From Panaeolus papilionaceus (lineage: Eukaryota; Basidiomycota; Agaricomycetes; Agaricales): a DNA stretch of 64,000 nucleotides. The stretch spans positions 1-64,000 of the forward strand of contig JADNRZ010000026.1 of NCBI GenBank assembly GCA_015501605.1, given 5' to 3'. Below are positions 33,375 through 45,986 of this stretch, piece by piece. The position numbers and the translations under genes were made by a program. Below the pieces are notes generated by a model, which made no database searches, was not told where the DNA came from, and saw only the letters and a list, made by a program, of their open reading frames with translations. Numbering within the stretch: position 1 is the stretch's first letter; every line of letters begins with the position of its first letter.

Positions 33375-34480
33375 TGGAGGTGTCATGATTGTTTGGAAGA
33401 TTTATGATAGCGGGATCTTTAGAGATATTTGACCCCTGGTGAAAATAACCTCGATTGCGTTCAAGTGTTACAGGTCAATCAGCCACGAGGGTTTTAAAGA
33501 TAGGTCTGAATACAACAATACACAATATTCGTTGATTTTAAGACATAAAATTGCTCATCATTTCCCGACCGTTCAATCTTCTGGCGCGATGTTTAGTTCA
33601 GTGGGATGATGGATGATGATGCCATCAAATCTATTTTTAGATCGCACTAGCAGACTTGGCATGATGGCTCAACTCTGCGACCATCGCTAGAACCTCTCCA
33701 CCGAATTGACCGACTTCAAAGCTCGAGCGTTGCGAGCTCTCGCTCTGTTACTATTTATTTTCTTGTAAACCCGAAGTAAGTCTTTAGCAAGTATATTTCG
33801 TGACGACGCCCCCCAGCTTTAAGTACAATTTGGGGAGCCTCCGACTCGGACTATGACGTGTGGTATACCAATTTTGACGGTGTTTGCACAGGGCTTTGAC
33901 CCCGATATGGCCCTTGAGCGATTGAACACCGTATTTGCACAATAATATGAAGCCGAGCCCCGTCTACGCTTCAGTTCAATTGCGCTTCGATGAGGTTCAC
34001 TCTATTTCAATGGTGCATATTTAAAATAATGATCGCATAATATCCAAAAGGGATCGAGCCAGGTACTAATACGACTTGATGTTGGAGAACACTTGATAAT
34101 TCTTTCATTGATCGCAATATAAGCACCATGCAAAAGACAACATTCGAAGGACTCGCGGAAAAGCCTTTCTCATAGCAACCCTACATTTTATTCTTGTCTA
34201 TTTTTTATTTTGTAGGTTGTCAAAGGGTTACAGGTGCAGAGGATACGCATAAGCGTCTTAGCCGCATCCAGACCCTTCACGTTGACCGACATGCGCGCGC
34301 GCTCATTAATCGCCCTCACACAACCACAAATAACTGAACTCGGGTAAGTCTCCATTTGTTTACCCCTGTTAAAAATTAGGTATCCACTTACCACCATGCT
34401 ATGTTACTCCTAACTCCGGTCAAGAGTATGAAGATCTCAGGGTGGCTTGAAGTTAGTCGGTTTGAATACGCGCCCTAGCG
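33375..34480. other. Gap without a recognisable gene
   Basis: Intergenic region between the amine oxidase remnant and the FAD oxidase promoter; no conserved frame was seen. Confidence 0.35.
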
Positions 34481-34482
34481 AG

Positions 34483-34490
34483 TATAAAAG
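34483..34490 (+). promoter_or_regulatory. TATA box of the FAD oxidase gene
   Basis: TATAAAAG, 47 bp upstream of the ATG at 34537; this supports the chosen start. Confidence 0.5.
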
Positions 34491-35914
34491 AGGGCTGCAT
34501 TTCTCGTAGCAATGACCATCATCACCACGCCTCAACATGATTAAATCGGCCTCTTTGCTTCTTTTGCTCGGGGAGGCAGCATACGTCTCAGCTGTATCAT
34601 CTTCAGACTGGAACGCACTCAATAAAACCCTCAATGGACGCTTGCAGCTCGCTGTCCCAGTCGCTGAGCCCTGCTTCTCCGTTGGAGTTGGAGGTTCCCC
34701 GTTGACCCCTGACCCTACCGCTTGCAACAACGTTGAGAGCAACAGCGCAGACCACGGTATGTTGCTTCTATTGAATAGTATAGCAGTTGTCTTACTGTTT
34801 CTCTTCTCGCAGTTTTCCGCAGTGACAACTTCGGTGCTTATGAACTCATTCAGTGGGAAACCTGCCAAACAACTGGCGCCCAGTGCATGCTTGATGGAGA
34901 CAACCCATTCAACCAAGCTGCATTCAACCCTCCCGCTCAATGTTCCATCGGAAACATCCCCCCACACTATGTAAGCTCACACAATTATCATAAAATCAAG
35001 AAATTAATCCGAACTATTTGATAGATCGACGTTCAAGGAGTCAGTGATGTCCAGGCCGCCATCAGCTTTTCGAGGAACACTAGCGTTCCACTGGTTGTAA
35101 AAAACAGCGGGGTACGAAAAGACAAGTAGTACACACAACCGCGTTCTGATATCTGTTTCAAAGCATGATTATAAGGGACGAAGTGCTGGTATAGGCTCTT
35201 TGGCTCTCTGGGTATGTAACAACACTTGAACCTCGTTGATACGAAACTAACTGAAATCTTCCCTATGATAGACCCATAACCTTGACCAAGTAGGCCGAGT
35301 TGTCTTATATTCAGCGCAATTAACTGATATGACCTCCATTATAGCTCACTTTTGTACCTGCATTCGTGCCTGAACAATGCTCCGCCCAACCTGTTACCGC
35401 AATCACGATGGGTGTAGGTTTCTTCCAAGTCCCGTTCGTCACCAAAATTCGCACTCATGTTATTTCTTTTAACTAGGCTGGAGCAATGTTTATCAATATC
35501 TATGCATTTGCGACTCAGAACAATGTCACTTTTGTTGGAGGTTCTGACCCTAGTGTCGGTGCTTCTGGTGGTTGGGTCATGGTAAGACCGCCGACTTCTC
35601 ACCTAATTAGTACAGAACAAACCCATTTTCACTATTTAGGGCGCGGGACACAGCGCACTCTCCCCTTCGCTTGGTCTGGGTGTAGACCGCATTCTCGAGT
35701 TCAAGATTGTCACTCCCGACGGACAGCTCCGCACAGCCAACGCTTGCCAGAACACTGACTTGTTCTGGGCTCTGCGTGGCGGTGGTGGTGGAACTTTCGG
35801 TGTTGTCTTGGAATCTACTCATCTCGTTACCCCTCAAGTTACCCTTCAAGTGTACGTTTTCATCATCACCAGGTTGGTGGCTTCGTCTAATAATCGATGT
35901 CATTAGTGTCCTTG

Positions 35915-37029
35915 CATCAGCAAAAAAATTGATAGTAGATCTACAAACTGTCGTAGAAATGTAAAATTCATCTTGATATAGGGTATATCATTCTCTGATG
36001 CAACACTACAGTATGAAATTGTGCATAACTGTGTCGCGTCAGGATAGAATCTTTGTTTGTAAGGGATCTCAGTTTGACCATGCCCTCTCAGTCAAGTGAC
36101 AGAATACTATAACCTGTTAGGTCCCTCGTCAGTCTGATACCCCATAGATTACCTAAAATCAGAAGAGACTCTACATATCTATGCAAATTCAAGATAAATG
36201 ATGCATACTAGCTGAATATCAGGCATAAACGAGCATATCAGATTGTCCTCACATTGAATTTGTTAATTTCAGACTGAAGTCGGTATATCAGACACATCTC
36301 AGTCTTGCGGCATCTTGTCTGACTAATTTCTAGTTGTAGTCATCCACAGACCGTGAACTCAGATTGAGTTTTGCATATCAGCCGAATATCAGATTGATAT
36401 TGAGCATGTCAGGCTGAGATCACATAGACCCGTTGAACGTCAGCTTGCATTCCATATATCCATTATCTAATTTCTTAAATAAATCAAATTATGGAAAAAT
36501 ATACATCCATCCAGTCAAACAAACGGGCGGCAATAAATATTATGAATTCCGGGGAAGGATGAACCCCACGCCTCCGAGAAGTCAAGGGACGAGCGAGGTG
36601 GCTGTGGATATGTTTTCCTTGCTGTTGCACAATACCAAAGGCTCTGTGGCCTAGTGGCTTTAACGCTACAGGATTCGTGGTGTTAGTTAACGCTTGGGTT
36701 CGATTCCTTGCATTGGCAAATTTCGTCGGTTTCCAATGCTGCTGGTTGAAAAAACAAGCGCCTGTGTGAATCCTAAAGAAAAAAAAAGAAAAAAAAAACT
36801 TTTTATTTCATCCTTGTTGCACTTATTCAATAGGCATGTGTATAATAGTCAGATGTCACTAGTTAAGCTGATGTCAGATTGGGACTTAATATCAGATTGA
36901 GGTTTGATCTCAGATTGAAGGCCACAGCTGGGTGCGCACGCTTAGACTTCTGTCGCAGCCACATCACAGGCTGAGATTGACTAGACATTGGCTGAGATCG
37001 CAGATCTGCAGCCCGGTTTTTTGCTGATG
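35915..37029. mobile_element. Element B: 1.1 kb non-autonomous relative of element A, in the FAD oxidase exon
   Basis: The termini CATCAGCAAAAAA (35915-35927) and TTTTTTGCTGATG (37017-37029) are exact inverted repeats and match the element A terminus for the first 12 bases. A TG dinucleotide flanks both sides (35913-35914, 37030-37031), consistent with a 2-bp TSD. The interior is AT-rich, lacks a transposase frame, and repeats motifs such as GCATATCAG, GGTATATCAG and GAATATCAGATTG many times in its first half. A tRNA-derived sequence lies inside it. Confidence 0.85.
36635..36801 (+). repeat. tRNA-derived SINE-like sequence nested in element B
   Basis: A pol III A box (TGGCCTAGTGG, 36647-36657) and B box (GGTTCGATTCC, 36697-36707) lie 39 bp apart, as in a tRNA. 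The acceptor arms do not pair, so it is not a working tRNA. An unrelated body and an A-rich tail (36776-36801) follow, which is the SINE layout. A shared TGTTGCAC near 36621 and 36815 might be the flanking duplication, but this is uncertain. Confidence 0.55.
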
Positions 37030-38331
37030 TGGCGAATACTCTAACACCAACGCCAACTCTGCCAAACTCATCAAGGCCCTGGCAGGTACAGCCGTAGACT
37101 TCGCTGCTGCTGGATGGGGTGGCTACATCACTGTACGTTTAATATCGTCTTTAAACTAATAGATGCTGAGTCTGCCATAGCCTCCCAAAGGAACTGGTAT
37201 CTGGATAAACCCGCTCATTAGCGCTACGCAGGCCCAGCAATCAGCAGCTGGTGTTGTGCAAGCATTTGCTTCCGTCGGAGGAAACACTACTTTCTTCACC
37301 ATGCCCAACTTCGAGGACTGGTATAACACCTTCATCCACCCTAACCCAGACGTACGTAAACGCCCTCTAGTTCACAAGATTCACATCGCCCTGACTCTAA
37401 TACATCTCCAGCCTGTTGGTCTTGCTCAAGTTCTCGCCAGCCGCATCATCCCCGACACCAAAATGAGTGATCCAGCTGTTATCGACGCCATCACCACTGG
37501 CATGCTCGAATCCGACTTCAGCCAAATCCTCGCAGTTCCTCCTTACGGATTCAAGAATTTCGAAGCCAACGGTACCTCCATCAACCCCAACTGGCGCACT
37601 GGTATCTGGCACGCCGTCATGAGCTACGGCTGGAACTTTGACTCCACCCTCGAAGAGCGCGTTCAGGCATACCAGAATTTGACTACTCAGTGGGCTGCTG
37701 TCCGCAACCTGACCCCTGGAGCAGCTGTTTATCAGGTAATGTTGAGGTGTATACTCATGGTTCTGCGTAGCTAATTGAAAATTTAAAGAACGAGGCTGAT
37801 GTCTATGAGCCTAACCACCAAGATGCTTACTGGGGCCCTAACTATAATGCTCTCTTATCCATCAAGAACAAGTATGACCCCGAGGGCATCCTCGACTGCT
37901 GGCACTGTGGTACGTCTTTTAGCATAAATTCTGGAATTTTAGACTTAATTTGCATCCTCTTTAGTTGGCTGGAAGGGTGCCCAGGACCCAAGGTATCAAT
38001 GCTACCCTACAACTGACTAATAATGTGCACGCATCGTAGAACCAGGTTCCACACCTTTAGATAACTACCTCTCATAGATCTCCTATCATGCTTCATAATA
38101 TTAACCTCGAAGTAATAATAATCCCTTTGAAAATCGAGAAGCCAAGTTTGAGATGTTGAAGGCATTGGCTCGGGTTCGTCAACTTCGGTGTCAATATGTG
38201 CGCGGTGGTGACGGTAACACTGTCACAACAACGTGACAGGTCGCGTCGCGTCCGTCTCTTGTTCAGACTTTGTTCAGTAACCACCATCACCTTGACCACC
38301 AATCCTACCCATCACCCCATTCACGACTCTC

Positions 38332-39438
38332 TTGGACAAGATGAAACTCTGGTCACCAACTAATGCGCTTAATCTACGGAAATTAACTGCCCGGACGGTA
38401 CTTGGACAAATCCGCTTTGAATCAGTAATGTCCAGACGTCCCGTTGGCCGTCCTCCATGTGATCGCCGAGTTGTGACGCTAGACCCAGCCAGACTGGTAG
38501 CCCTCCAACAAGCAGCTTTAGACGTATCCGAATTATGGCAACCTATAATTCACACAGCAAATGGAAAAATTCGTATACGTTACGGTTCGGTGATTGGGGT
38601 ATCAGCAAGTAACCGCTTTCCGAGAGGAACCAGAGGGTTTTTATACTACCACCGGCAGCCTGACAGGCCTCGTATTTCTGGTCAGCTTCGGTTTCGCATC
38701 ACGCCTAGCGACGACCTGGCGTCATTCTCATATGGCTACGATCTCAAACAACCTACAAGCAGGCTGCGGCCCTGGACTCTCCCTCTAGTTTGTTCGATCG
38801 CACGTGAATCGAAAAAGCACATACTCTCACAGCTCGAAAACGATGGTCTCATCGACCACAGTCTAGTGCAATCTCTACACAACCTCCACTCTCTCCGCAG
38901 ACATGATCCACGCGCACATTACCTCTTCACCCTGTTCGACCCTTGGGAAATCAATTTTTCCAACAGTCTCATGATCCTACGAGCGGTAACGGAGTTGGGT
39001 CAGGGTGAAATAAAATTCTCGGTACCGCATCTTGGTCCTCATAGGTCGGGGCGCGTGAATTTCAAGTCAGGTATGCGACACCCAACTACGTTTGAGATTG
39101 CACTCACTGGATTCATGTTGTTCTTCCGTCCTTTTTTTTCTTGTCTAGGTGTCTTCAAAGTCTGCTTTGAAAAGTCTACATTACCTCAGCACCGAGGGAA
39201 ACAGGTAGTAGTGGCACGATGTTTGGATATGTTGGAACCACTGGTGATGGAGGCCCCGAAAATCGGTCAGGATGTCAACCCGGTTGACCTTGCCACCTAC
39301 ACCCCGATCCCAGGTCAACTTCTGCAATGTCTGCCTGTAGGATGTCACTTGGCCCAAACAACACCTCGACCCTGGTCTATCGACGTATCGGATGGTTCAA
39401 CGCATCCTGCTGCGCCAGGCATCCGCCTTCTGTGGTAG
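38332..39438 (+). CDS. Hypothetical basidiomycete protein
   Basis: Two exons (38332-39070 and 39149-39438) give 342 codons. The 78-nt intron (GTATGC..CTAG with a T-rich tract) is a multiple of three and open, so retention would give 368 residues. The exon reading VNFKSGVFKVCFEK across the junction looks more natural. The protein is soluble, rich in Arg/Pro/Leu, with GTRGFLYYHRQPDRPRISGQ as its most distinctive segment. It has no signal peptide or membrane segment. I do not recognise a family domain. It resembles the many lineage-specific hypothetical proteins of Agaricomycetes, an inference by style only. Confidence 0.6.
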   Translation: MDKMKLWSPTNALNLRKLTARTVLGQIRFESVMSRRPVGRPPCDRRVVTLDPARLVALQQAALDVSELWQPIIHTANGKIRIRYGSVIGVSASNRFPRGTRGFLYYHRQPDRPRISGQLRFRITPSDDLASFSYGYDLKQPTSRLRPWTLPLVCSIARESKKHILSQLENDGLIDHSLVQSLHNLHSLRRHDPRAHYLFTLFDPWEINFSNSLMILRAVTELGQGEIKFSVPHLGPHRSGRVNFKSGMRHPTTFEIALTGFMLFFRPFFSCLGVFKVCFEKSTLPQHRGKQVVVARCLDMLEPLVMEAPKIGQDVNPVDLATYTPIPGQLLQCLPVGCHLAQTTPRPWSIDVSDGSTHPAAPGIRLLW

Positions 39439-39444
39439 TCTCTC

Positions 39445-40770
39445 AGTGTTAATACCAGAACCGAGTTCCTGTGTTTGGCTGTTAGCGAGTGAGTTGTCAT
39501 TGCATCTCGTTTGAATTTTCCTTCGCGTCTATTAGTACTGGTGCACGGACCGGTATCACACTCCAAATCCTTCAAAATTGCTCTTAGCGATTTAGATAAT
39601 GGTGGGTGGTCTGGGCCGTAGTGACTAAGTGATGCGCCTTCGATGTCTTCTGTTGTTCTTTGACCTGCTGTAAACAACATTTTCTCAAAAATATTCCCAG
39701 CGATGGGTTCGCTCTGGAGAACTACCTATGGTATGCGGATTCATGTGCTGAAGAGTGATTTGGGGCACTGCGACAGCGTTCCGGCAATCTGGACCCGGAA
39801 TCCGCCCTTAAAATACACATGACTGATCCCATCGGAGCCCGAATCGGAGAGTCAAAAACCTAAAAACAGCTGATTCTGGTTCATGAAGCGTCTTGATCTC
39901 GACACCGCGCTAGTGCTATCAACCTCTCTGGTCATCGCTTTACACATTCAGGTATGGGACGAACGATTTTGCACACGATTCATCATAACCTCGCATCAAA
40001 CATTACGCCGATATCATATCTGGTTTTTTAATGCTGAACTGGGGTGCTTTCTCGGCAAAATTTAACTTTGCTATCGCAGTATCTCTTCTTGACCCGGTCA
40101 TGTCGGGAGCGCCTATACTGTCCAGATAAGAGTTCACGATGACTCCGATGGGTGTGATCATCGTTCTCATTTAAGGTAGGGGCAGTTACGGCCAACGTCG
40201 GTTCATTCTATGGTGTAAGACGGTGTCGACCACGCATTTGGATAAACGGGTCGGATCGCAGGTGCTGGACAATGCATAAGGTGAGATAGATATAGATTTA
40301 TAGGCATGCGTTTTGACTCAAGACTCAATACAGTGGATATACTTTTCATCAGGGCATCAGGAATGTAAACGCATCGTATGGCACTGTGAAATATACTCCT
40401 CATCGCGATATAGTTGGCGATGGTATCAATCTGAATTGGACGGCACGAGTTTCTCGTCACAGTCTCTAGCAGTTTAAGAGACACTACCCCAACATCATGC
40501 TTGCACCTGTCAAATATCAGACTTGTGACGGTTGTTATGACTTACTTTGCACAATCGATCGTTGGAACTCAATTGAAATTTGTTCATTTCAACGAAGTAC
40601 GTCGTTCTATAAATAACAGTTAACCACAAGGTAGCCCTTCTTGCAGCATGGTCCGTCATTCTCTCATATCAAATCCCTTGAATGAGCGGTAGGTTTAAAG
40701 CGGTTTATCTTCGTTCATATTCTCCCCTCCACCCCTCTCCATCTCTTACGCTTTGGTCTTCTAAGCGCAT
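39445..40770. other. Gap without a recognisable gene
   Basis: No conserved frame; the last 150 bp are pyrimidine-rich and lead into the transporter start. Confidence 0.35.
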
Positions 40771-40775
40771 CCCTG

Positions 40776-43274
40776 ATGGCTGGACTTGAGAGAGATACGG
40801 ATATTGTCCCTGCTATGGCAGCGGATATCAAGCGGTCAGCTTCAATTTCCACCGACCATCAATCACAATTGGACCACGAACTCGATGGTATTCACGATGG
40901 GCTCGTATTCCCTACCGAAGAGGAGAAATTGACTCTTCGTCGCATTCCGGATTCTATCCCTTGGAATGCCTATCGTGAGTAGTAATTCCTTATCCACTGC
41001 ACGTACCTGTCTAATTCATCATCACAGTCATCGCCATCGTCGAACTTGCTGAACGGTTCTCTGTACGGAATTCCCTCAGTATATTTATGACGTTCATCTA
41101 ATCAAGTTTCACGCCTGCATAGTACTATGGCACAACGGTCGTCTATGTTCGTTGTTACACTTTTTCCCGTTGCTCATTACTCACAGATCTTATGACGACA
41201 GACGAACTACCTCATGCAACCGCTCCCAGAAGGCTCTCGTACGGGTGCTGGAGGTTTCGATGGTCAATCTGGCGCATTCGGTCTCGGTCAAAAAACCATG
41301 AATGGTATCACCACATTCAACTCGTTCTGGTGCGATCCATAAATAGATTTCGCGTTTTGACGATGTATGCTGACCGCACTCTAGGGCATATATTACTCCC
41401 CTGTTTGGTGCTTACATCGCCGATACTTACTGGGGTCGCTACAAGACCATCTGTGTTGGCATTGCTGTCGCACTTCTTGGACATGTCATCTTGATCGTTT
41501 CGGCTGTTCCTGGGGTTATTGATAGCAAGTCTCCACTTGCTGCGTTTATTATCGCTGCTATTATCATGGGTTCTGGTAAGTGTATCGCCATCTAAGAATT
41601 CAAGTTTCAATGCACTGACGCCGACATGCAGGTACTGGGTTTTTCAAGGCCAACATTTCGCCCCTGATCGCCGAACAATATAAGAAAACAAAGCTTTTCG
41701 TGATCACGACCAAAGACGGCGAACGCGTCATTGTTGATCCTACTCTCACTTTCAGCAGAGTGTATATGGTACACAAATTCTCTCATATTCCTCAGCGTCG
41801 AATACTCATTTTGGGAACAGTACTTCTACCTCTTCATCAATCTCGGCGCCTTGATTGGGCAAATCACGATGGTCTACGCAGAAAAAGTAAGAGATTTGGA
41901 CGCCAATATGGTATCATCACTTACTGACAGTCTAATTGACATAGTACGTCGGATTCTATATGTCTTACACACTTCCAACAATCGTATTCCTCATCTGTCC
42001 TCTTGTGATGTTCATCGGTCGCAACCGGTACAGTAGATCCCCACCCACCGGCTCCGTTCTCGCAACTGCCCTTCGCGCCTGGGCATTCTGCGCTCGCGGA
42101 AAATGGTCATTGAATCCCGTTAGGACATGGCGAAACCTGACCGCGCCAGGATTCTGGGACACAGCCAAGCCTAGTAACGTCAGGCCCCAGGACAGGAAGC
42201 CGTGGATGACCTTTGACGATAACTGGGTTGACGAGGTGCGGCGTGGATTCAAGGCTTGCGGTGTTTTCTGCTGGTACCCACTTTACTGTTCGTGTTTTCA
42301 TCTTTGTATCATCAAGAATGTGGATTGACGTTTTATGAAATCTGTATAGGGCTTACATATAACCAACTTAACAACAATCTGACTGCTCAGGCCGCTACCA
42401 TGTCAACGCATCATCTCCCCAACGAGATCTTGTCAAACCTGGATCCCTTCGCGCTGATTATTTTAATTCCTCTGTGCGACTCCGTCGTAAGTATTTTTTG
42501 TAGAATTTTTGACTTTGAATGCGATTTGAACAATGTCGTTGTAGATCTACCCCGGCTTGCGTCGCATGGGCATCAACTTTAGCAGTTTGAAGAAGATCAC
42601 TTTGGGCTTCATGACCGGTGCTGCTGCGATGGTGTGGGCTGCAGGTACGTTTAATGTCTTTTGGTTGTACGATTCGCGTGTTAAACGTTTCGTCCTAGTT
42701 GTTCAACATTACGTCTACAAGGTACTTCATCGCCTAATGACTTCATATAGTATTCATTACTTACGTCCATCCTTCGAACAGACCAGTCCATGTGGTGATC
42801 ACGCCGCAGATTGTACAGAACCAGAGGTCTCGCCACTCAACGTATGGATCCAATCCGGAGCCTACATCCTCATCGCCATCAGTGAAATCTTGGCTTCAAT
42901 CACCGGTCTCGAGTACGCGTTCACCAAGGCTCCCAAGAACATGAGATCCCTTGTCATGTCAGTCTTCCTCTTCACCTCTGCTCTTGCGTCAGCATTGGGC
43001 GAGGCGTTCGTTTGTGAGTCTCTCCTCTCTCTCGCTCATTTCATCCGTTCTCTCGCTTTTTTATTCTGCGTCTACTAAATTCCCGTTTGCAGCACTATCC
43101 GAGGATCCTCTCCTCGTATGGAACTACGGCACAATGGCAGTCATTGCTGGAATATCCGGTGCGATATTCTGGTGGAGCACCAGGGAACTCGATGCCCGCG
43201 AAGACGAGCTCAACGCTTTGGCTGCTGGTCGTCTTGGTATCAACAACGACACCGATGAGAAGGCAGTTGCATAA
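40776..43274 (+). CDS. PTR2-type proton-coupled oligopeptide transporter (POT family)
   Basis: Many exons with short introns encode a polytopic membrane protein. The order fits the POT/PTR2 family: an acidic cytosolic N-terminus, [10 protein letters not shown] (the family E-x-x-E-R region), [20 protein letters not shown] (PTR2 signature region 1), [19 protein letters not shown] (signature 2 with the FK-N-ISP core), [19 protein letters not shown], then hydrophobic helices to ALGEAFV and [12 protein letters not shown]. It would import di- and tripeptides across the plasma membrane with protons. The FKANISPL motif and the E-x-x-E-R block, needed for coupling in characterised members, are present. 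No frame disruption was seen. Such genes are usually under nitrogen control; no specific site was identified here. Confidence 0.85.
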
Positions 43275-43279
43275 GCATT

Positions 43280-45910
43280 GTAACAAGAGCGGATAGAGGA
43301 GAAATGATGGCATGCCGCAGTTTACATATATCTACGTCGTGGTTGAGTGCGTTTGGAGACAACGCGTACTGCTTAATGTGATGTTCTGATTTTATGGATA
43401 GCTCTTTTCACGTTGTATATTTCATTCCCATCTTTTATGTTAATTGAAATCGATCTACACTCTTGTTAGAAGTCCTGGTTTCGCCCTCTCTTCATCACCT
43501 CGTGTCACCGTCACAGTACTCGTACATAGGTAGTCGCACCTGTACTCATCCCTTATCCGCTATCCACTACGTTCTGCACTCGCGTCTCGTCCCGTTTCCC
43601 CCTGGTCAACAACTCTCAATTTCAACGTGGCTTCTGTCTTTCGCTTCATGGTCAATCATCGTCTGGAAGATCATGCACGAGGACACTGGTCAGGTTTGCC
43701 GTCTTGCTCATGTGGATATGTCAGCAGTCACCTTTCACGACCCATCGCCTAAATACAATTTCTATTGTTGCCAAATGCTCTTTCCATATTGACTCATCGC
43801 TAGGTGCCTAACGAAATTCTGGCTTTGCGTTCTTTAACTTTTACTTTCCCATCTCCCCCTCATCATCGTCTCTTTGTCCATAATTCGCAGGAAGCTGGGA
43901 GGTTGAAGGAACAACTGAGAGTGAATTGCCCTATTAACGACTCATCCGCCGTATAATCCCCACCTTAAAACTCTCCCGGAGCGGGTGCAGTACCACGGGC
44001 CCACAACATTGCCCCTATGTGTTCGAAAATCGAAAGTTCTCCAAACCGTGGCAAGTGTGCTGTACAAACTGTGTATATCGAAAGATCTTTTCCCATTGCT
44101 TGAAATACTGTCCCCTACAAGGGACATTTTTCACGACGCGTCGCTCATTCCCCTGCCGCGTCAAGAGGTCTTGGTGATGAAAAACAAGTTTCCAAACAAC
44201 TTTACCACGCCTGATGTGCACGGGTGTTCTTTCGGAGGTTGTGCCAGTGTTTCGATTAACATAAAGAGACTATTTCTTCGCTCATCGATCGTTCCGAATC
44301 CGAGACGCTGATAGCGGGACACACCCCACGTCCCACGTTCAAACATGTACGTTCAGGATAAGCAACGTGTGGGGAGGCGTATTAGTGTTTTTTGTTTAGC
44401 TCCACAACCGACACGACAAGATGATATCAAGTCGAGGCATGAATTGGAGCAGATGTCTTAGAATGAATGCTCTTGACACTCGTCATCGGCACATGGACTA
44501 CACATGCGATGATCAAAGACTCTCCTGAAGTATAGTGCTAAAATAAAGTAACTGATTAGCGCCTGCTCAAGTGTTTATCTAGCCTGTGAATTTCCTCGCA
44601 TTGTCATCGAAACAAAACAAACACGGTTGGCCATTCACCTGTCATCAACATCCTGCAATACTTTGTGCTCTACCTCTCGCTAAACTACACAGAACGTCGC
44701 ATATGGAAAATTCATATGCGAAGTTTGCCCTACTTGCATTGCCGATCGATCAAACGGGAGCAAAAACAGAGCACTCGCGAGTCGCGTTAGCCACGACGAC
44801 CATAAGAACGCCAAGGCCCGCTAATTTGCGTCATGTCTTCTCTTCTCTTGAGACATTTATGCCATCCTGGGTGAACTCACCATTTAAGTACCCGTAGAAT
44901 GACCTATTTTGTACATTGATTCTACACGGCGATACACGGTTTCTCCCAGAACGAAGAACAAACGACACCTGGCTTTTTGCACCGTGCCGTTGAGCCCACT
45001 CGGCGGCCAGCGAATGAGGACAGGACGTGCTGAACTTCGCGATATGCTCGGCTATTCTGATCTCTACGAAGTTCGAGTCAACCACAGGTGGTTCGATGGC
45101 TTACAAAGTCAATGAACGGAATCAATCTGTTCTAATGCCTTGGCGAAATATTGGTGAATTAGAAGTACAATGAGTGTCGCGTGGGGGTTTGGATTGTATT
45201 GCCCAGACATCGACGATCCAAACGCGCATTCATTAACTTTGTGTCATTGAATACCCCGGACGCGTTTCAATGAAAGTTTTAAGCCTAGCAGCTTCCGGTT
45301 TTCATTGCTTCTTCGCACTTAAGAGCTCCGCATTCTGTATTAACAACCAACGCAGAACGTGCTCAAACCATGCTCACCACTCTGTCAAGCTATCCTAAAG
45401 TGACATTATATCATCTGTCAACACTGAATTAGTGTGCCACCTGAAAGCCATTGGGCTTCTGGGTATAGATGCAGATCATTTATACCGAGACATACAATTA
45501 CGCCTGATGATTTGAACTATCTTACCATTTGCCACTTCATGATGCAAATGATGGTACTTATGCCATTGCTTCTTATCCAGACCGTCTAATCACGGGTCGA
45601 TACACCAATATTTCGTGAGAGGTTACATCCTGAATATAGTCATGCTAGAGCATCCCCATTGCGGCGAGGAGTGCGTTTTACGAAACCTGGATTCTCGTAG
45701 ATTTTTCCTATCGAGCGGAAAATATGCGGAGTGTCGGAGCCACGCTGGGCAGATACTCCTGTCCACCTGACATTTACCAATTGGGTCTAATCTGACTATG
45801 GCTTGGGTTGGACCCTGAGCATTGCTTCATCTGCACACTCCATCATCATCCACTACTCATTCGCTCCGAGAATCGTTTCTGACAAGTCTTCCGCCTTATA
45901 CTAAGACAAT
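43280..45910. other. Gap without a recognisable gene
   Basis: 2.6 kb in which open frames are short and overlap on both strands. No domain or splice pattern is supported. Confidence 0.35.
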
Positions 45911-45915
45911 GCACC

Positions 45916-45923
45916 TATATAAA
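45916..45923 (+). promoter_or_regulatory. TATA box upstream of the CE16-like gene
   Basis: TATATAAA 71 bp before the signal-peptide ATG at 45987; this favours that ATG over in-frame or upstream alternatives. Confidence 0.45.
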
Positions 45924-45986
45924 CTCCCCGAACTTGTGGAGCTGCAGCAGCGCTTCTGCACTAACCCGCTTTCTGCCAGCCTTGAT

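Larger units (their letters stand above)
34537..38020 (+). pseudogene. Secreted FAD-linked oxidase (BBE/VAO type) interrupted by element B
   Basis: A signal peptide (MIKSASLLLLLGEAAYVSA) starts a multi-exon gene. PLVVKNSG splices to HDYKGRSAGIGSLALW, where the His is the usual covalent FAD site (family knowledge). Next come [39 protein letters not shown] and [16 protein letters not shown]. The C-terminal BBE-like segment DPEGILDCWHCVGWKG is followed by YQCYPTTD and a stop at 38020. All other introns have ordinary borders and I saw no frameshift. The exon ending VVLG is split by a 1115-bp transposon (35915-37029). Removing it with one TG duplication joins VVLG to EYSNTNANSAK in frame. So the gene was intact before insertion and is recently disrupted. 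The substrate is unknown; relatives oxidise sugars, alcohols or secondary metabolites. Confidence 0.8.

Noticed and set aside
36640..36720. Possible tRNA gene
   Set aside because: A and B boxes are present but the acceptor stem does not pair and the 3' side runs into an unrelated body and A-rich tail; called SINE-like instead.
44831..45085. 84-codon minus-strand frame with AAEWAQRHGAK, faintly like a frame at 53200-52935
   Set aside because: The similarity is too short to separate from chance and neither frame has a domain or splice support.
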